This document shows, one piece after another, positions 50,774 through 62,179 of a stretch of 64,000 bases of DNA. Both the position numbers and the translations under genes were made by a program. The first letter of the stretch is position 1. Each line of letters starts with the position of its first letter. Origin of the DNA: Achromobacter insolitus (GTDB lineage: Bacteria; Pseudomonadota; Gammaproteobacteria; Burkholderiales; Burkholderiaceae_B); NCBI RefSeq assembly GCF_002209555.1, contig NZ_NJIF01000012.1, forward strand, positions 62,001 to 126,000. Direction: 5' to 3'. Under the pieces are notes generated by a model. That model made no database searches. It had not been told where the DNA came from and worked only from the letters and a program-made list of their open reading frames with translations.

Positions 50774-53245
50774 TCAGAAGCGGTACGTCAGGTCGAACGC
50801 GATGCGCAGTTCGCGTTCGCGCTCGCCGTCGTACGGGCGGCTGGTGCCGGTGATCATGGCGCCCATGTCCAGGACGTCGTTGGCGCGGTAACGCTGGCCG
50901 TAGCCCAGCGCGATCACGCCGCCGGTGCCGTAGCCCTGCTGGGTGTAGGTGCCCGCGCCCAGGGTGCCGATCTGTTCCCACGCGGTCTCGTAGCGGCGGT
51001 ACAGCGTGTGGGTCAGGCGCACGCCGGGCAGCAGCATCAGGTCCGAGCGCGGGTTGAAGTAAGGCACGTTGCTGTCGTGGCTGTTGCGCTGCGTCGAGGC
51101 CTCGAACTCCAGATCCGCGAGCAGGTGCGGGGCGGTGTAGACGCGCTCGCGTCCAGCCAGGCCCAACGCCCAGCGGTTGTTGCCGTCGCTGAAGTGCGAG
51201 GGCGACAACGCCAACGTCCACTCGCGGCGTTCATTGGCGCGCCAACGCACGAAAGCCGACAGGCTGTTGGACGAAATGCCACTGGTCAGGGCCCGCAGCG
51301 GGGTTTCGCGCGACATGATTTCGCCCGAGCCGCCAACCTGCCAATGGTCGTCCACGTCGTAGGCGACCGAAAGGCGGGCGCCGGGCTTCACGCCATGGCC
51401 GTAGTCGTGAGTGGAGACCTCGCCTTCCACCGTGAGGTCGCGTCCGCGCCATTCCACGCCGGTGCGCAGCCAGCGGTAGTTGCCGCGGCCTTCCTCGAAG
51501 TCGCCGGCGGCATAGCCGCCGCCGCCAAAGACCCGCCAGTTGTAGTCCAGCGGAGCGGAATAGAGCACGGCGTCGATGCCGAAATCGCCGCTGCCATTGA
51601 CCGGGCTGTCCGAGGCCAGCCCGCGATAACCGTTGATGCGCAGCTCGGCTTTGTTGTGGACTTCCCACTCACGGGCCAGGCGGCGGCTGGTCAGGTTCTC
51701 GGGCGAGCGCGCCATGGTGTCTTGCGACAGTGCTTCCGCCTGGCGCCATTCCTGCAAATCCAGGGCGGTGAAGCCCTGGCCGTTCTCCACGCCCAGACTG
51801 CGCGGCGCCAAGGTTTCGGCCATCTTCAGTTCGACTTCCGAGGCGCGGGGAAGGGAGCGGGCGCGGTAGACGGTCGCCAGGTCGCTGCGCAGGCCGGAGT
51901 TGTTGGGCGCGTTGGCGACCATGTCCTCGAGGCGCTGCTGAGCGGCGACGGTGTCGTTGGCCTGCAGGTGGGCGGAAGCCAGGGTCTGCCGGCTTTCCAG
52001 GTTCAGATCGTTGGGCATGCGCGTGGACTGGCCCTTGTAGTAGAGCCAGGGGGCATAGCCCGATTCGACGTCGTCGGTCACCGCGCCGGTCTCGCTGAAC
52101 TGTTCGCCCTCGGCCAGCGAGTAGTACAGGCCGGTCTCCGTCGCCAGGCGCTGTTCGGCGTCGTCGCCGCGCAGGGCGTCGTCGGCGGCGACCTGGCGGT
52201 AGATGTCGCGGGCGCGTTCGGGTTGGCGCAGATACAGATAGGCCGAGGCCACGTCGTTCAGGGCGTAGCGCGGCACGCTCACGCCCTCGGCCAGCAAGGT
52301 TTCATACTCGCGGACCAGATCGGCCATGAGCACCCGGACGTGGAGCGCGTGCAGGCGGTCGATACGGGCGCGCAGCGCGTCGGCCTGGCCGCCTTCCTGT
52401 TGTTGCCAGGCGGGGATCAGTTCGGCATAGCGGGCCAACGCCTGGTCGGCCAGCACGAATCGTTCGGCTTCCGAGCGCGTGGGCATGGCCGCCAACCGCA
52501 CCTGCTGGGCCAGCGCGTCGGCTTCGAAGCCGCGCATCTGGCCAGCGTCGAACAAGTCCTGGTGGCGGCGCGCCAGTTCCAGCGCCACGTCCGCCATGCG
52601 CGCGCGCTGCAAGGCGTGGATGTACTCGCGCAACACGTAAGGCGTGCCGGGCGCGGCGTCCAGGGCGAGGTCGGCCTGATGCAGCGCTTCGTAAGGTTCG
52701 CCTTGGCGGGCATGGACATAGCTCAAGGCCAGCCGTGCATCCACATCGCGGGGGTGGCGCTTGAGCCAGCGCGCGGCCGCCTCGCGCGCTTCAGGATAGC
52801 GGCCCGCGTCGGCGAGCGTCATGATCTCGCCGGCCTGGAAGGCGGATTGCCCGGGATGGCGCTGCGCTCCCGCCTGGAAGGCGGCCAGCGCTTCGGGCCA
52901 GCGCTGCAGGTCGCGGTAGGCGCGTGCCACGGCGAGCTGGATGTCGGCGGGCAGCGCCGCGCCGCGCGGCAACTGTTCGTAGGCGGTGATGGCTTCGGCG
53001 GGATTGCCGGCCCAGCCTGCGATGATGATGTGGTCGTAGATGGCGCGCTTGCCGCCATTCTGGCCCTGCTGGCGCAGCATGGCCAGGGCGGGTTCGTAGT
53101 CGCCGGCGCGCGCTCGCGCGATCAAGGCGTCATAGTCGTTGCCGGGGCCCGCCAACGCCATGGCGGGAGCCAGGATGGCGCAGGCCACCAGCAAGCTCAG
53201 TCTCGGCCCAACGGCACCCGGGGGTGTCGATCCTCTGTTTTGCAT
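50774..53245 (-). CDS. pgaA: PNAG outer-membrane export porin
   Basis: 823 residues from ATG 53245, which starts a signal peptide (about 1-32, cut after AMALA). A long TPR-like helical region (about 35-500) is followed by a 16-strand-type beta barrel to the C-terminal phenylalanine (TYRF). PgaA exports deacetylated PNAG across the outer membrane, with the TPR part binding PgaB. GGAAG eight bases before ATG 53245 supports this start over the upstream in-frame ATG at 53341. First gene of the pga operon. Confidence 0.93.
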   Translation of the reverse strand: MQNRGSTPPGAVGPRLSLLVACAILAPAMALAGPGNDYDALIARARAGDYEPALAMLRQQGQNGGKRAIYDHIIIAGWAGNPAEAITAYEQLPRGAALPADIQLAVARAYRDLQRWPEALAAFQAGAQRHPGQSAFQAGEIMTLADAGRYPEAREAAARWLKRHPRDVDARLALSYVHARQGEPYEALHQADLALDAAPGTPYVLREYIHALQRARMADVALELARRHQDLFDAGQMRGFEADALAQQVRLAAMPTRSEAERFVLADQALARYAELIPAWQQQEGGQADALRARIDRLHALHVRVLMADLVREYETLLAEGVSVPRYALNDVASAYLYLRQPERARDIYRQVAADDALRGDDAEQRLATETGLYYSLAEGEQFSETGAVTDDVESGYAPWLYYKGQSTRMPNDLNLESRQTLASAHLQANDTVAAQQRLEDMVANAPNNSGLRSDLATVYRARSLPRASEVELKMAETLAPRSLGVENGQGFTALDLQEWRQAEALSQDTMARSPENLTSRRLAREWEVHNKAELRINGYRGLASDSPVNGSGDFGIDAVLYSAPLDYNWRVFGGGGYAAGDFEEGRGNYRWLRTGVEWRGRDLTVEGEVSTHDYGHGVKPGARLSVAYDVDDHWQVGGSGEIMSRETPLRALTSGISSNSLSAFVRWRANERREWTLALSPSHFSDGNNRWALGLAGRERVYTAPHLLADLEFEASTQRNSHDSNVPYFNPRSDLMLLPGVRLTHTLYRRYETAWEQIGTLGAGTYTQQGYGTGGVIALGYGQRYRANDVLDMGAMITGTSRPYDGERERELRIAFDLTYRF

Positions 53246-53500
53246 CTGTATTACTTCCGCAGTTGCGACTCGGGGGCGTTCCTGGTCCGGCGGGCCGTGG
53301 GCATGCCTTTTTTCGGCGCGAGCCGAGGCGACGCGCAGCACAAAGGCGCCGGCGGCACGGGAAGGAACACTTTTTGGTTAGGACTGCGCGGCGCCCGCTG
53401 CGGGGACCTTCGCACTCGCGCGATGGGAGTGCATGGCTAGTACGCGCCACGCCCGTAGGGCGCGATTGCGGCGCTCTTTGCGGCACCGTCAATGGGCCGA

Positions 53501-53527
53501 ATTATAAGTGTGTTAACTGTCAGTCAA
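53501..53527 (-). promoter_or_regulatory. Probable pgaA promoter
   Basis: Read on the minus strand, TATAAT (complement of 53501-53506) is a perfect -10 element, with TTGACT (complement of 53522-53527) 15 bases upstream as -35. This is the closest sigma-70 match in the gap. The -35 lies inside the repeated operator-like sequence at 53513-53534. Confidence 0.6.
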
Positions 53528-53534
53528 CTGTCAA
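53512..53534. promoter_or_regulatory. Direct-repeat/palindromic operator overlapping the pgaA -35
   Basis: TTAACTGTCAG 53513-53523 is followed immediately by TCAACTGTCAA 53524-53534, two 11-base direct repeats differing at two positions. The same bases form an imperfect palindrome at 53512-53528 (GTTAACTG facing CAGTCAAC). One-helical-turn repeats over a -35 element suggest a repressor or activator site. The binding protein is not encoded next door. Confidence 0.5.
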
Positions 53535-53796
53535 TTAGTGCAAAGGGCTGTGGCGCAAGGCCCGCCTTGGCGTATTCTTCGTCGCTTGCCGCGCAATCGT
53601 CTTGGCGCGGGCAGTAGAGGTTCAGGGCGAAACGGCGTGCGACGACGACGGGCGCCAGGTTGTGCCTGTCTGTCGCCGCGCGGGTAACAAAAAGCGTCAG
53701 GGATGCTGGGATGTAACCGGTCCAGGCGCGTGAACCCAGTGCAACAGCAATGAACAGCGACGGCGGGCGTCCGCGGGGCGCAAGCCGGCAAACACC

Positions 53797-54997
53797 ATGA
53801 CGACTTCTCTTTTCTTTCTGATGTGGGGCCTGGCCACGGCTCTGGCGTTGCCCTTGCTGGCGCCGTTTCGTGCCCGCGACGTCGGTGGCATCCGGGAGTT
53901 CATCATGGGCAATGCGTTGGCGGTGCTGTCGCTGCTGGCCTACGCGTCCTCGCACTTCCTGCCGCCCGGCGTCTACGTGATGGTATCGAACACCGCCTGG
54001 GTGTGCGCGATCGGCCTGGTGTACACCGGGGTGCGGAAGTTCTTCGGGCTGCGACCGCTGGCGCGGCGTACGGCCGTGCTGGGCGCGCTCTGCATCGTGG
54101 CGTTCGCGCTCATGCAGTATCTGGTCGATGACTTGCGCGGACGCATGCTGCTCTTGTCCGCCTACACATTCGGGGCCATGGTGGCGACGGGCCTGGTGTT
54201 CTTCCGTGAGCGCAAGCGGATCCAGACGCGCGGCGTGATGCTGTACCTGATGCTGGCCAGCTTCAGCCTCGCCGCGCTGCACGCCTTGCGTGTATTGGTC
54301 TATACCGTAGGCGGCCAGGCGCCTTCCTCGATGCTTGACCCGACCCCGTGGGGCCTGTTTTTCATCGTTTGTGGAACCGTGACGGTGCCCGGACTGTTCC
54401 TCGCGCTGCTGTTGCTGATCCAGACCAGCCTGTCCGAGCAGATGCAGGCAGCGCTGACCTTCGACGGCCTGACGCGCGCCTATTCGCGCCGCAGCATCCT
54501 GGATGAACTGGCGCGTGAACTGCAACGCTGCAAGCGCGCGAACGGCAGGCTGGCCGTGCTGGTGCTGGACATCGACCATTTCAAGTCCGTCAACGACCGT
54601 TACGGCCATGCGGTCGGCGATGCGGCCTTGCGCCATTTCGCCCAGGTGGTCCAGCGGGCGGTGCGGGCCAGCGACCGCTTCGGCAGGCTGGGGGGCGAGG
54701 AATTCGTGCTGTTGATGTATGACTGCGACCCGGCGCGGGCGCTGGTGCAGGCCCAGCGTGTGTGCGACGCCTTGCGCGATACGCCCTTCCATGCGCAAGG
54801 GCGCGAGCTGCGGATGACCACCAGTGGCGGCCTGGCTTCGTATCAGCCGGGAGACAGCGTGGAGGGCATCCTGGCCCGTGCCGACGATGCGCTGTACCGC
54901 GCAAAGGAACAGGGCCGCGACCGCGTGGAGATGGCCTGGATCGGCCGCGCGGCGGGCCGGCCGCAGGAGCGCGGTCCGGCCGTGCTGGAGGAGCAGG

Positions 54998-55008
<11 letters not shown>
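53797..55008 (+). CDS. Membrane-bound diguanylate cyclase (GGDEF)
   Basis: 403 residues. Six or seven hydrophobic segments (1-210) form an unclassified membrane sensor, followed by a GGDEF domain (about 220-380) with GGEEF at 299-303. RASD at 290-293 sits exactly five residues before it, a canonical inhibitory I-site. So the enzyme should make c-di-GMP from two GTP and be product-inhibited. It is divergent from pgaABCD, whose PgaC/PgaD pair needs c-di-GMP in E. coli, so it is a candidate local activator of PNAG production. Its end overlaps the convergent peptidase gene by 11 bases. Confidence 0.94.
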
Positions 55009-56914
<1,906 letters not shown>

Positions 56915-57038
56915 GGGAGGACCTCCGAGGTTGCCGCGGCGAGCGCGCAGCGCCCGCCGCCAGGTGGTCCGTCGATAATGCCATAGGGCCGCGGGCGGTG
57001 TCGAACCGCCCGCGGCCCGCGCTGCATGCGTGCAGAAC

Positions 57039-58007
57039 CTACTGCGGCTCCAGTCCGGTCGCCTTGATGATGGCGCCGTACTTGGCCATTTCGGCGCCGA
57101 TGTAGGCTTTGAATTCCTGTGGCGGCTTATAGGAAATGGCCAGGCCCTGGCCTTGCAGCTTTTCCTTGACGTCGGTGGATTGCAGCGCCTGGGCCGTGTC
57201 CTGGGAAATGCGGTCCACCAGGGCGGCAGGCATGCCGGCCGGGCCGAACAGGCCGAACCAGTTGGAGATGTCGAAGTCGTCCAGCCCGACCTCCTTGGCC
57301 GTCGGCGTCGCGGGCAGCACATCCTGGCGCCGCGGTCCGGCGATGAACAGCGGGTGTAGCTTGCCGGCGCCGATCTGGCCGATGATGGCCGGCGCCGTGG
57401 CGAAGAAAATGTCGATCTGGCCGCCCACCAGATCGGCGACGGCCAGGGCCGTCCCGCGGTACGGCACGTGCGTCAGGTTCATGCCGGAACGCGCCCGCAG
57501 CAGTTCGCCCGCCAAGTGCTGTTGGCCCCCCGTGCCCGGCGAGCCGTAGACCAGCGGGGCCTGCGCGCCCTGACGCTTCAGATCGGCATAGGTGGTGACG
57601 GGCAGCTTGGGGCCGCTGACCAGCACCAGCGGCGCATCGGCGACGAGCGCGATGGGCTGCAGGTCTTTCAAAGGGTCATAGCGCATCTGCTTGTAGACGA
57701 GCTTGTTGATGGACACCTCAGGCGTATAGGCCAGCAGCAGGGTGTAGCCGTCGGGCTTGGCGCGCGCGACCTGCTCCGCGCCTATCATGCCGCTGGCACC
57801 GGAACGGTTCTCGACGATGACCTGCTGCCCCCAGCTTGCGGTCAGCTGCGCCGCGAGGATGCGGGCGATCACGTCCGTGGCGCCGCCCGGCGTGTAGGCG
57901 ACGATCAGGCGCACCGGTTTGTCGGGAAAGGCCTGCGCCGCCTGGGCGGACAGCGGGATGCAGGCCGCGGCCAGCATGCCCGCGAGTTTGACTGCGTATC
58001 GAAACAT
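57039..58007 (-). CDS. Bug-type TTT substrate-binding protein
   Basis: 322 residues. The signal peptide covers 1-24, cut near AQAAQ. Bug signatures are FPDKPVRLIVAYTPGGATDV, VENRSGASG, PDGYTLLL and VPYRGTALA. It lies 27 bases behind the metallophosphoesterase fusion gene in the same orientation, so they form a two-gene operon opposite an IclR regulator. This links carboxylate uptake to an unknown phosphoester enzyme. No membrane subunits are near. Confidence 0.95.
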   Translation of the reverse strand: MFRYAVKLAGMLAAACIPLSAQAAQAFPDKPVRLIVAYTPGGATDVIARILAAQLTASWGQQVIVENRSGASGMIGAEQVARAKPDGYTLLLAYTPEVSINKLVYKQMRYDPLKDLQPIALVADAPLVLVSGPKLPVTTYADLKRQGAQAPLVYGSPGTGGQQHLAGELLRARSGMNLTHVPYRGTALAVADLVGGQIDIFFATAPAIIGQIGAGKLHPLFIAGPRRQDVLPATPTAKEVGLDDFDISNWFGLFGPAGMPAALVDRISQDTAQALQSTDVKEKLQGQGLAISYKPPQEFKAYIGAEMAKYGAIIKATGLEPQ

Positions 58008-58034
58008 GGGATGGCTCCTGTGCTGGGGTATGGG

Positions 58035-60107
58035 TCAGTTGCGCTGGATGAGCAGCAGCGCCTGGTCCGGCAGGTGCCGGCGCGCGTAGTCCGTCCAATC
58101 GTCCCGCTCTTGCAGAACGCGTTGGGCCGTCAGGTCGATGACGCGTTTGAACGCGCCGCCCTGGACGTGGCGGTTCAGCGCAGGGCCGGATCCGTAGGCG
58201 AGCTCATATACCTGCCCACCGGATTGATAGCGGCACAGGCGCGCGCCAGTTTCGCCGTCGATCCGTTCGACCGATCCGGTGTCCGCGGCCTGGTCCGCGA
58301 AAACCGCGTTCAGCGCCGCAAGCGCCAGCCCGGCCGGCCGCGGATCGTAGCGCCGGTCGATGAGGCCATTGCGCGGAAAGTAGCCGCGGTCCACGTCCAT
58401 GAAGGTGTCGAAGGAATAGCTCACCGCGTCCGAGGTCCGGGCCGCGAGGAAGGCTTCGGCAACCAGCGCGGCGATGGCGATGTCGTCGGTATTGGCTGCC
58501 GCCAGGCGGTCGGCCAGCTTGACGCCCACGTTCACGCTGGCGCCCCAGTCCCGGGCCTGCCTGGCCAGTTGCAGGTGCGTGGCGACGAGGTCGGAACCCC
58601 AGTCCAGGCGCACGGTGAAACCGTCCAGGTTCTTCTGCGTGAAATGCGGCAGCAAGGTGGCTTGCGCGGCCTCCAGCTCGGAAGCTCGCAGTCCGGTGTT
58701 GACGAAATGGCTGTAGTGCTTGCCGTCGAAGTGAGCGTCGTCCGCGCCCGTCCGGATCTTGCAATAGATGAGGCGCGCGGAAGTGTGCTCGCGCAGGCGC
58801 TGCAAGGCCGCGCCTGCCTCGTCAAGCGCCTGGGCATTCAGATTGACTTCGATGGCCGAGATCGCGATGCCGTGCTCGCGCGCCTGTTGCAGCAGCCGGG
58901 CGTCCGGCAGTCCGAGCGAGGTCAGCACGAAGCGGTGGCCGACGTCGGACATGAGGCGGGCGCGGCGCAACGTCTTGTCGTCGCGCAGGTCCTGTACCGG
59001 AATCTTGAGGGTGCGCAGTCCCATTTCCCACATGGACATTAGGGGGTAGTCATTGCGCGCCAGCTTGCGGCCGAATTCCTGCACCCCGCCGGTGCAGGGG
59101 ATCTCGACGATCTCGGCCCAGGGATGGCGCATCTCGACCGCGATGCCATCGCAGGCGGCGGTCTTGGTATGGACGGTGGGCAGGGCGCGCGCCGCAGCCC
59201 GGCCCGGCTCGGCTTCGCCGCGCATGGCGCCATGCGTGCGGATGAGCTTGGCCACATGGCCCTGTTCATGGACATCGACGATGAAGTAGCCGAATTTCTC
59301 GACGTCGCCGCGTCCGAATTCGTCCGCCGGCGGCACGCGGTAGAACTCGGAGAAGTCGTGCCGCAGGAAGGCGGTGGACGGGAGCATGTAGATCTCCGCG
59401 CTGCCGATGACGTCGTACCAGAAGTTATGGACGTGGCCGGCAAAAACGGCCTCTACGCGAGGATCCGCCAGGCGCGACAGCAACCAGCCGCGGCCGGGCT
59501 CGTCGATGTTGTCGTACGAACCGCGTTCCTGCGCGTCGTGCAGGTAAGGCGGGTAGTGCAGCGACACGAATACGCGGCCAGCGGCGCTGGCCAGTTGCTC
59601 GTCGATCCACGCGCGCTGCGCTTCATCGGCTGGCAGCCCGGAGTTGAACAGCAAGGCATTCAGGAACAGGAAGCGCACGCTGCCATGGTCCACCGCGTAA
59701 TAGTCCGGCCCGAAAACCTGGCGGTACTTGTCCAGATAGTCGTCGCAGACGATGTCGGCGGGCATCCAGTCGATGCGCTTGTCGCCGACGTCGTGGTTGC
59801 CGGGCACCAGATGCAGCGGCATATCGATCTGGCCGGCGATGGCCTTGAAGCGGCGGGCTGCCTCCTCGAACGAGGGCATGCTCGGCACCGGATGGACGAT
59901 GTCGCCCAGATGGATGGTGAACGCGGGCGCCGGGGCCAGGCTGGCGATGTCGGCGAACACATGGCGCGCGCGGGCGTTGGCGCGGGCATTGGTGGCGAAG
60001 GGGGAGGCGCAGGTGTCTTCGGATTCGTTGACGTGCGTGTCGGCCACGACGGCGAAGCTGAACAGGCGGGCGCCGAGCGGCTCGCGGGAAAAGCGGGAAT
60101 TCGTCAT
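58035..60107 (-). CDS. Metallophosphoesterase fused to a barrel-like C-terminal domain
   Basis: 690 residues. The N-terminal part (about 1-300) is a calcineurin-like phosphoesterase: VVADTHVNE, GDIVHP, PGNHDVGDK, VSLHYPP and GHVHNFWYD. The C-terminal part (about 330-640), with repeated beta-alpha stretches such as IAISAIEVNLN, RLIYCKIRTG and GFTVRLDWGSD, looks like a TIM-barrel enzyme of unknown type. No signal peptide, so cytosolic. ATG 60107 is chosen over TTG 60110, with AAGGA upstream. Its gene leads the operon with the Bug receptor and faces the IclR regulator. Confidence 0.85.
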   Translation of the reverse strand: MTNSRFSREPLGARLFSFAVVADTHVNESEDTCASPFATNARANARARHVFADIASLAPAPAFTIHLGDIVHPVPSMPSFEEAARRFKAIAGQIDMPLHLVPGNHDVGDKRIDWMPADIVCDDYLDKYRQVFGPDYYAVDHGSVRFLFLNALLFNSGLPADEAQRAWIDEQLASAAGRVFVSLHYPPYLHDAQERGSYDNIDEPGRGWLLSRLADPRVEAVFAGHVHNFWYDVIGSAEIYMLPSTAFLRHDFSEFYRVPPADEFGRGDVEKFGYFIVDVHEQGHVAKLIRTHGAMRGEAEPGRAAARALPTVHTKTAACDGIAVEMRHPWAEIVEIPCTGGVQEFGRKLARNDYPLMSMWEMGLRTLKIPVQDLRDDKTLRRARLMSDVGHRFVLTSLGLPDARLLQQAREHGIAISAIEVNLNAQALDEAGAALQRLREHTSARLIYCKIRTGADDAHFDGKHYSHFVNTGLRASELEAAQATLLPHFTQKNLDGFTVRLDWGSDLVATHLQLARQARDWGASVNVGVKLADRLAAANTDDIAIAALVAEAFLAARTSDAVSYSFDTFMDVDRGYFPRNGLIDRRYDPRPAGLALAALNAVFADQAADTGSVERIDGETGARLCRYQSGGQVYELAYGSGPALNRHVQGGAFKRVIDLTAQRVLQERDDWTDYARRHLPDQALLLIQRN

Positions 60108-60138
60108 CAATCCGTCCTTTCAATTTCAATAAATGGAA

Positions 60139-60157
60139 TTCAACTGTTTATAGTGAA
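60139..60157. promoter_or_regulatory. Imperfect dyad in the IclR/phosphoesterase divergent region
   Basis: TTCAACT at 60139-60145 faces AGTGAA at 60152-60157, an imperfect inverted repeat (TTCA-CT versus TTCACT) in an AT-rich island. IclR-family operators are often such imperfect dyads. TATACT near 60184 could be the -10 of the IclR gene. Confidence 0.3.
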
Positions 60158-60258
60158 CGGAATGTTTGTATTTCGGCAGGCGATATACTGTCAATGCTCC
60201 GGAACCCGGGGGCCAGTCGACACTGAAACGGAGCCTTGCTCCAGGCCTTAGCCCACCC

Positions 60259-61074
60259 ATGCACTCGAAAACTCCGCTCAACTACGAACTCGAATCCCGC
60301 GCATCCCTCGAAGCGCACCCGCGATTCGCGTCCACGCTGTCCAACGGACTGGACGTGCTCAAGTGTTTTTCCGCGGCCGAGCCGCAGCTGGGAAACAAGG
60401 AGATCGCCGAAATGCTCGGCCTGACGCGCCCGACGGTGTCCAGGCTGACATTCACCCTGGTAGGGCTGGGCTATCTGCGGCGCGACGAACGCACCGGCAA
60501 GTATTCGCTGGGGCCGGCGGTGCTGACGCTGGGCTATCCCTTGCTGGTGCATCTGACGCTACGGCAGCTGGCGGCGCACGACATGATCGAACTCGCGCGG
60601 TACGCCAAGGGGCCGGTATCCATGGCGATCCGCGACCGCCTGCAGGTGGTTTACGTGGAAACGGTGCACGACGGGGCATCGAACGCGTCGCGTCCGGATA
60701 TCGGTTCGGCCCGCCCCTTGCTGCGCACGGCTACCGGGCGCGCGTTGCTGTATGCGCAGACGGCCGATGAGCGCACGCTCATCTGCGGACGGCTGGCCGA
60801 GGAGTTTCCCGAGGACTGGGAACGTTTCGGGGCGTCCCTGCAGCCGGCGTTCGATGCCATCGACGAGCACGGTTTCTGCGTGGTCAGCAAGGACTGGCGC
60901 GCCGAGCTGTGCGGCATCGCCACGCCGATGCGCTATCGCTCCAATGACCTGCCGCTGGCCTTCAATGTGACGATCCCGGCGGACAACCTGGACGAAAAGC
61001 ACGTATACGAGACCCTGGGGCCGCGCCTGCGGACCCTGGTCAAGAACCTCGAGTACCGCATCGGGATCATGTGA
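60259..61074 (+). CDS. IclR-family transcriptional regulator
   Basis: 271 residues. The winged helix-turn-helix (about 20-80) reads TLSNGLDVLKCFSAAEPQLGNKEIAEMLGLTRPTVSRLTFTL, then RRDERTGKYSLGPAVLTLG, the usual linker. The effector domain follows with a DIGSARPLLRTATGRALLY segment. It is divergent from the phosphoesterase/Bug operon, which it probably represses until the transported carboxylate or a metabolite is present. ATG 60259 starts the conserved part. Confidence 0.93.
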   Translation: MHSKTPLNYELESRASLEAHPRFASTLSNGLDVLKCFSAAEPQLGNKEIAEMLGLTRPTVSRLTFTLVGLGYLRRDERTGKYSLGPAVLTLGYPLLVHLTLRQLAAHDMIELARYAKGPVSMAIRDRLQVVYVETVHDGASNASRPDIGSARPLLRTATGRALLYAQTADERTLICGRLAEEFPEDWERFGASLQPAFDAIDEHGFCVVSKDWRAELCGIATPMRYRSNDLPLAFNVTIPADNLDEKHVYETLGPRLRTLVKNLEYRIGIM

Positions 61075-61141
61075 GCGAGGGGGCGCTTATCGCGCGCCGC
61101 GGATATGCGGGATAATCGCGGGCACTGATCTGGAGATACAC

Positions 61142-61594
61142 ATGTACTGGAAACTGGTCGCGGCTTCGGCGTTGGCCCTGGGCCTGGCAGGCTGCTCGAT
61201 GGGCATTTCGTCCGGCACGTCGCCGCACAGCGAATTCAAGGCGCCGGTGAGCTTCAAGGACGCCTACGACACGGCGATCCGGCAGGCCAATGCCTGCCTG
61301 CGCAGCACGGACAATGCCTACCGCGTGGTGGACACGCTGAACGAAGGCGCGCAGTCCGGCGTGGTGCAGGTGCTGGCGCCGTATAGCGACAACGAGATGA
61401 CGCGGGTCGAATTGAAGGCGGCCGGCCCCAAGACCACCGACGTGCGTATCGCGGTGTGGGGCAAGGGCACCTGGGATGCGGCCGCGATGCGCGCGATGCA
61501 GGATGCCGTCTATTACGGTCTGGTGTCGTGCAGCAGCTATATGCCGCTGGATCCGCGCCCGCCGGTCAAACCGTCGCGCGACCTGCCCAATTGA
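61142..61594 (+). CDS. Small lipoprotein
   Basis: 150 residues. The signal peptide ends in LAGC, with Cys18 as lipid site. The rest (about 130 residues) has a beta-rich pattern with RVVDTLNEGAQSGVVQVLAPY and ends in a proline-rich tail. I do not recognise a named family. GGAGATA precedes the ATG by five bases. It is monocistronic, 67 bases after the IclR gene. Likely anchored in the outer membrane as the residue after Cys18 is Ser, not Asp. Confidence 0.82.
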   Translation: MYWKLVAASALALGLAGCSMGISSGTSPHSEFKAPVSFKDAYDTAIRQANACLRSTDNAYRVVDTLNEGAQSGVVQVLAPYSDNEMTRVELKAAGPKTTDVRIAVWGKGTWDAAAMRAMQDAVYYGLVSCSSYMPLDPRPPVKPSRDLPN

Positions 61595-61628
61595 TACGCG
61601 GGCGCCGGCGGCCTGCCGTCGCTGGCGC

Positions 61629-62051
61629 TCAGTCGCCGCCCGGGCGGCGGCGAATGATCTTGAACGTGGCGGTGGCGCGCGCCACCAGCTCGCCGTCGGC
61701 GCGCCGGACCTCGCCTTCGCAGAAAGCGATGGAGGCGCCGCGCCGCAGGCAGCGCGCCTCGATCACGAGGTCGCCCGTGCCGGGCGACAGGAACGACGTG
61801 TTCATGTCTATGGTGGCCATGCCTTCGGTGCCGTCGGCGGAACCGCGGGCGGCGGCGCTCAGCGTGAAGTCCAGCACGCTCATCAACGTCCCGCCATGCA
61901 CGTCGCCGCGGCTGTTGGTCAGGTCCTCGCGCCAGGGCAACGAGGTGCGGGCATAAGCCGGCGCGATGCTTTCGGGCACCAGGCCGATGAAATGCATGAA
62001 GGGTATGGTCAGGCCGAAGTAGTCGGTTTGGGGTGTTGAGGATGCAGTCAT
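61629..62051 (-). CDS. PaaI-family hotdog thioesterase
   Basis: 140 residues with the hotdog fold of the PaaI/YbgC-type acyl-CoA thioesterases. Motifs are [22 protein letters not shown], the central helix with the usual HGG, and the [25 protein letters not shown] strand set. It would hydrolyse acyl- or aryl-CoA esters in the cytosol. It converges on the lipoprotein gene (34 bases) and is divergent from dinB (128 bases). Confidence 0.92.
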   Translation of the reverse strand: MTASSTPQTDYFGLTIPFMHFIGLVPESIAPAYARTSLPWREDLTNSRGDVHGGTLMSVLDFTLSAAARGSADGTEGMATIDMNTSFLSPGTGDLVIEARCLRRGASIAFCEGEVRRADGELVARATATFKIIRRRPGGD

Positions 62052-62179
62052 GGACCGTTGCGGACGGGAATGGGAAGTCGGTTGTCGGCGGTCATAATAT
62101 TATGTTTTGGCTCGGGGGTTCCTAACATGAATGGCAGCAAGCTCGCGTAGCGTGCACGGCGTTGGGGACAACAGCTTTC

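Larger units (their letters stand above)
53246..53796. other. 551-base gap: pgaA leader and promoter, and diguanylate cyclase upstream region
   Basis: The pgaA promoter-like sequence lies at about 53500-53534 (separate entries), giving a 5' leader of roughly 250 bases. The leader includes a GC-rich hairpin region around 53438-53463 (CGCGCC with GGCGCG). Short open frames across the gap lack ribosome sites. On the plus strand the last 30 bases before 53797 have only a weak ribosome site for the cyclase. Confidence 0.5.

Noticed and set aside
48764-53440. A 1558-codon open frame on the plus strand across the pga operon
   Set aside because: It lies exactly antisense to pgaB and pgaA, whose domains, signal peptides and overlaps are clear. 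It has no ribosome site or recognisable domain. High GC depletes stop codons on the opposite strand.
62052-62179. LexA box before dinB
   Set aside because: No CTG-N10-CAG with the usual flanks was found by eye in the gap, so an SOS operator is not claimed.
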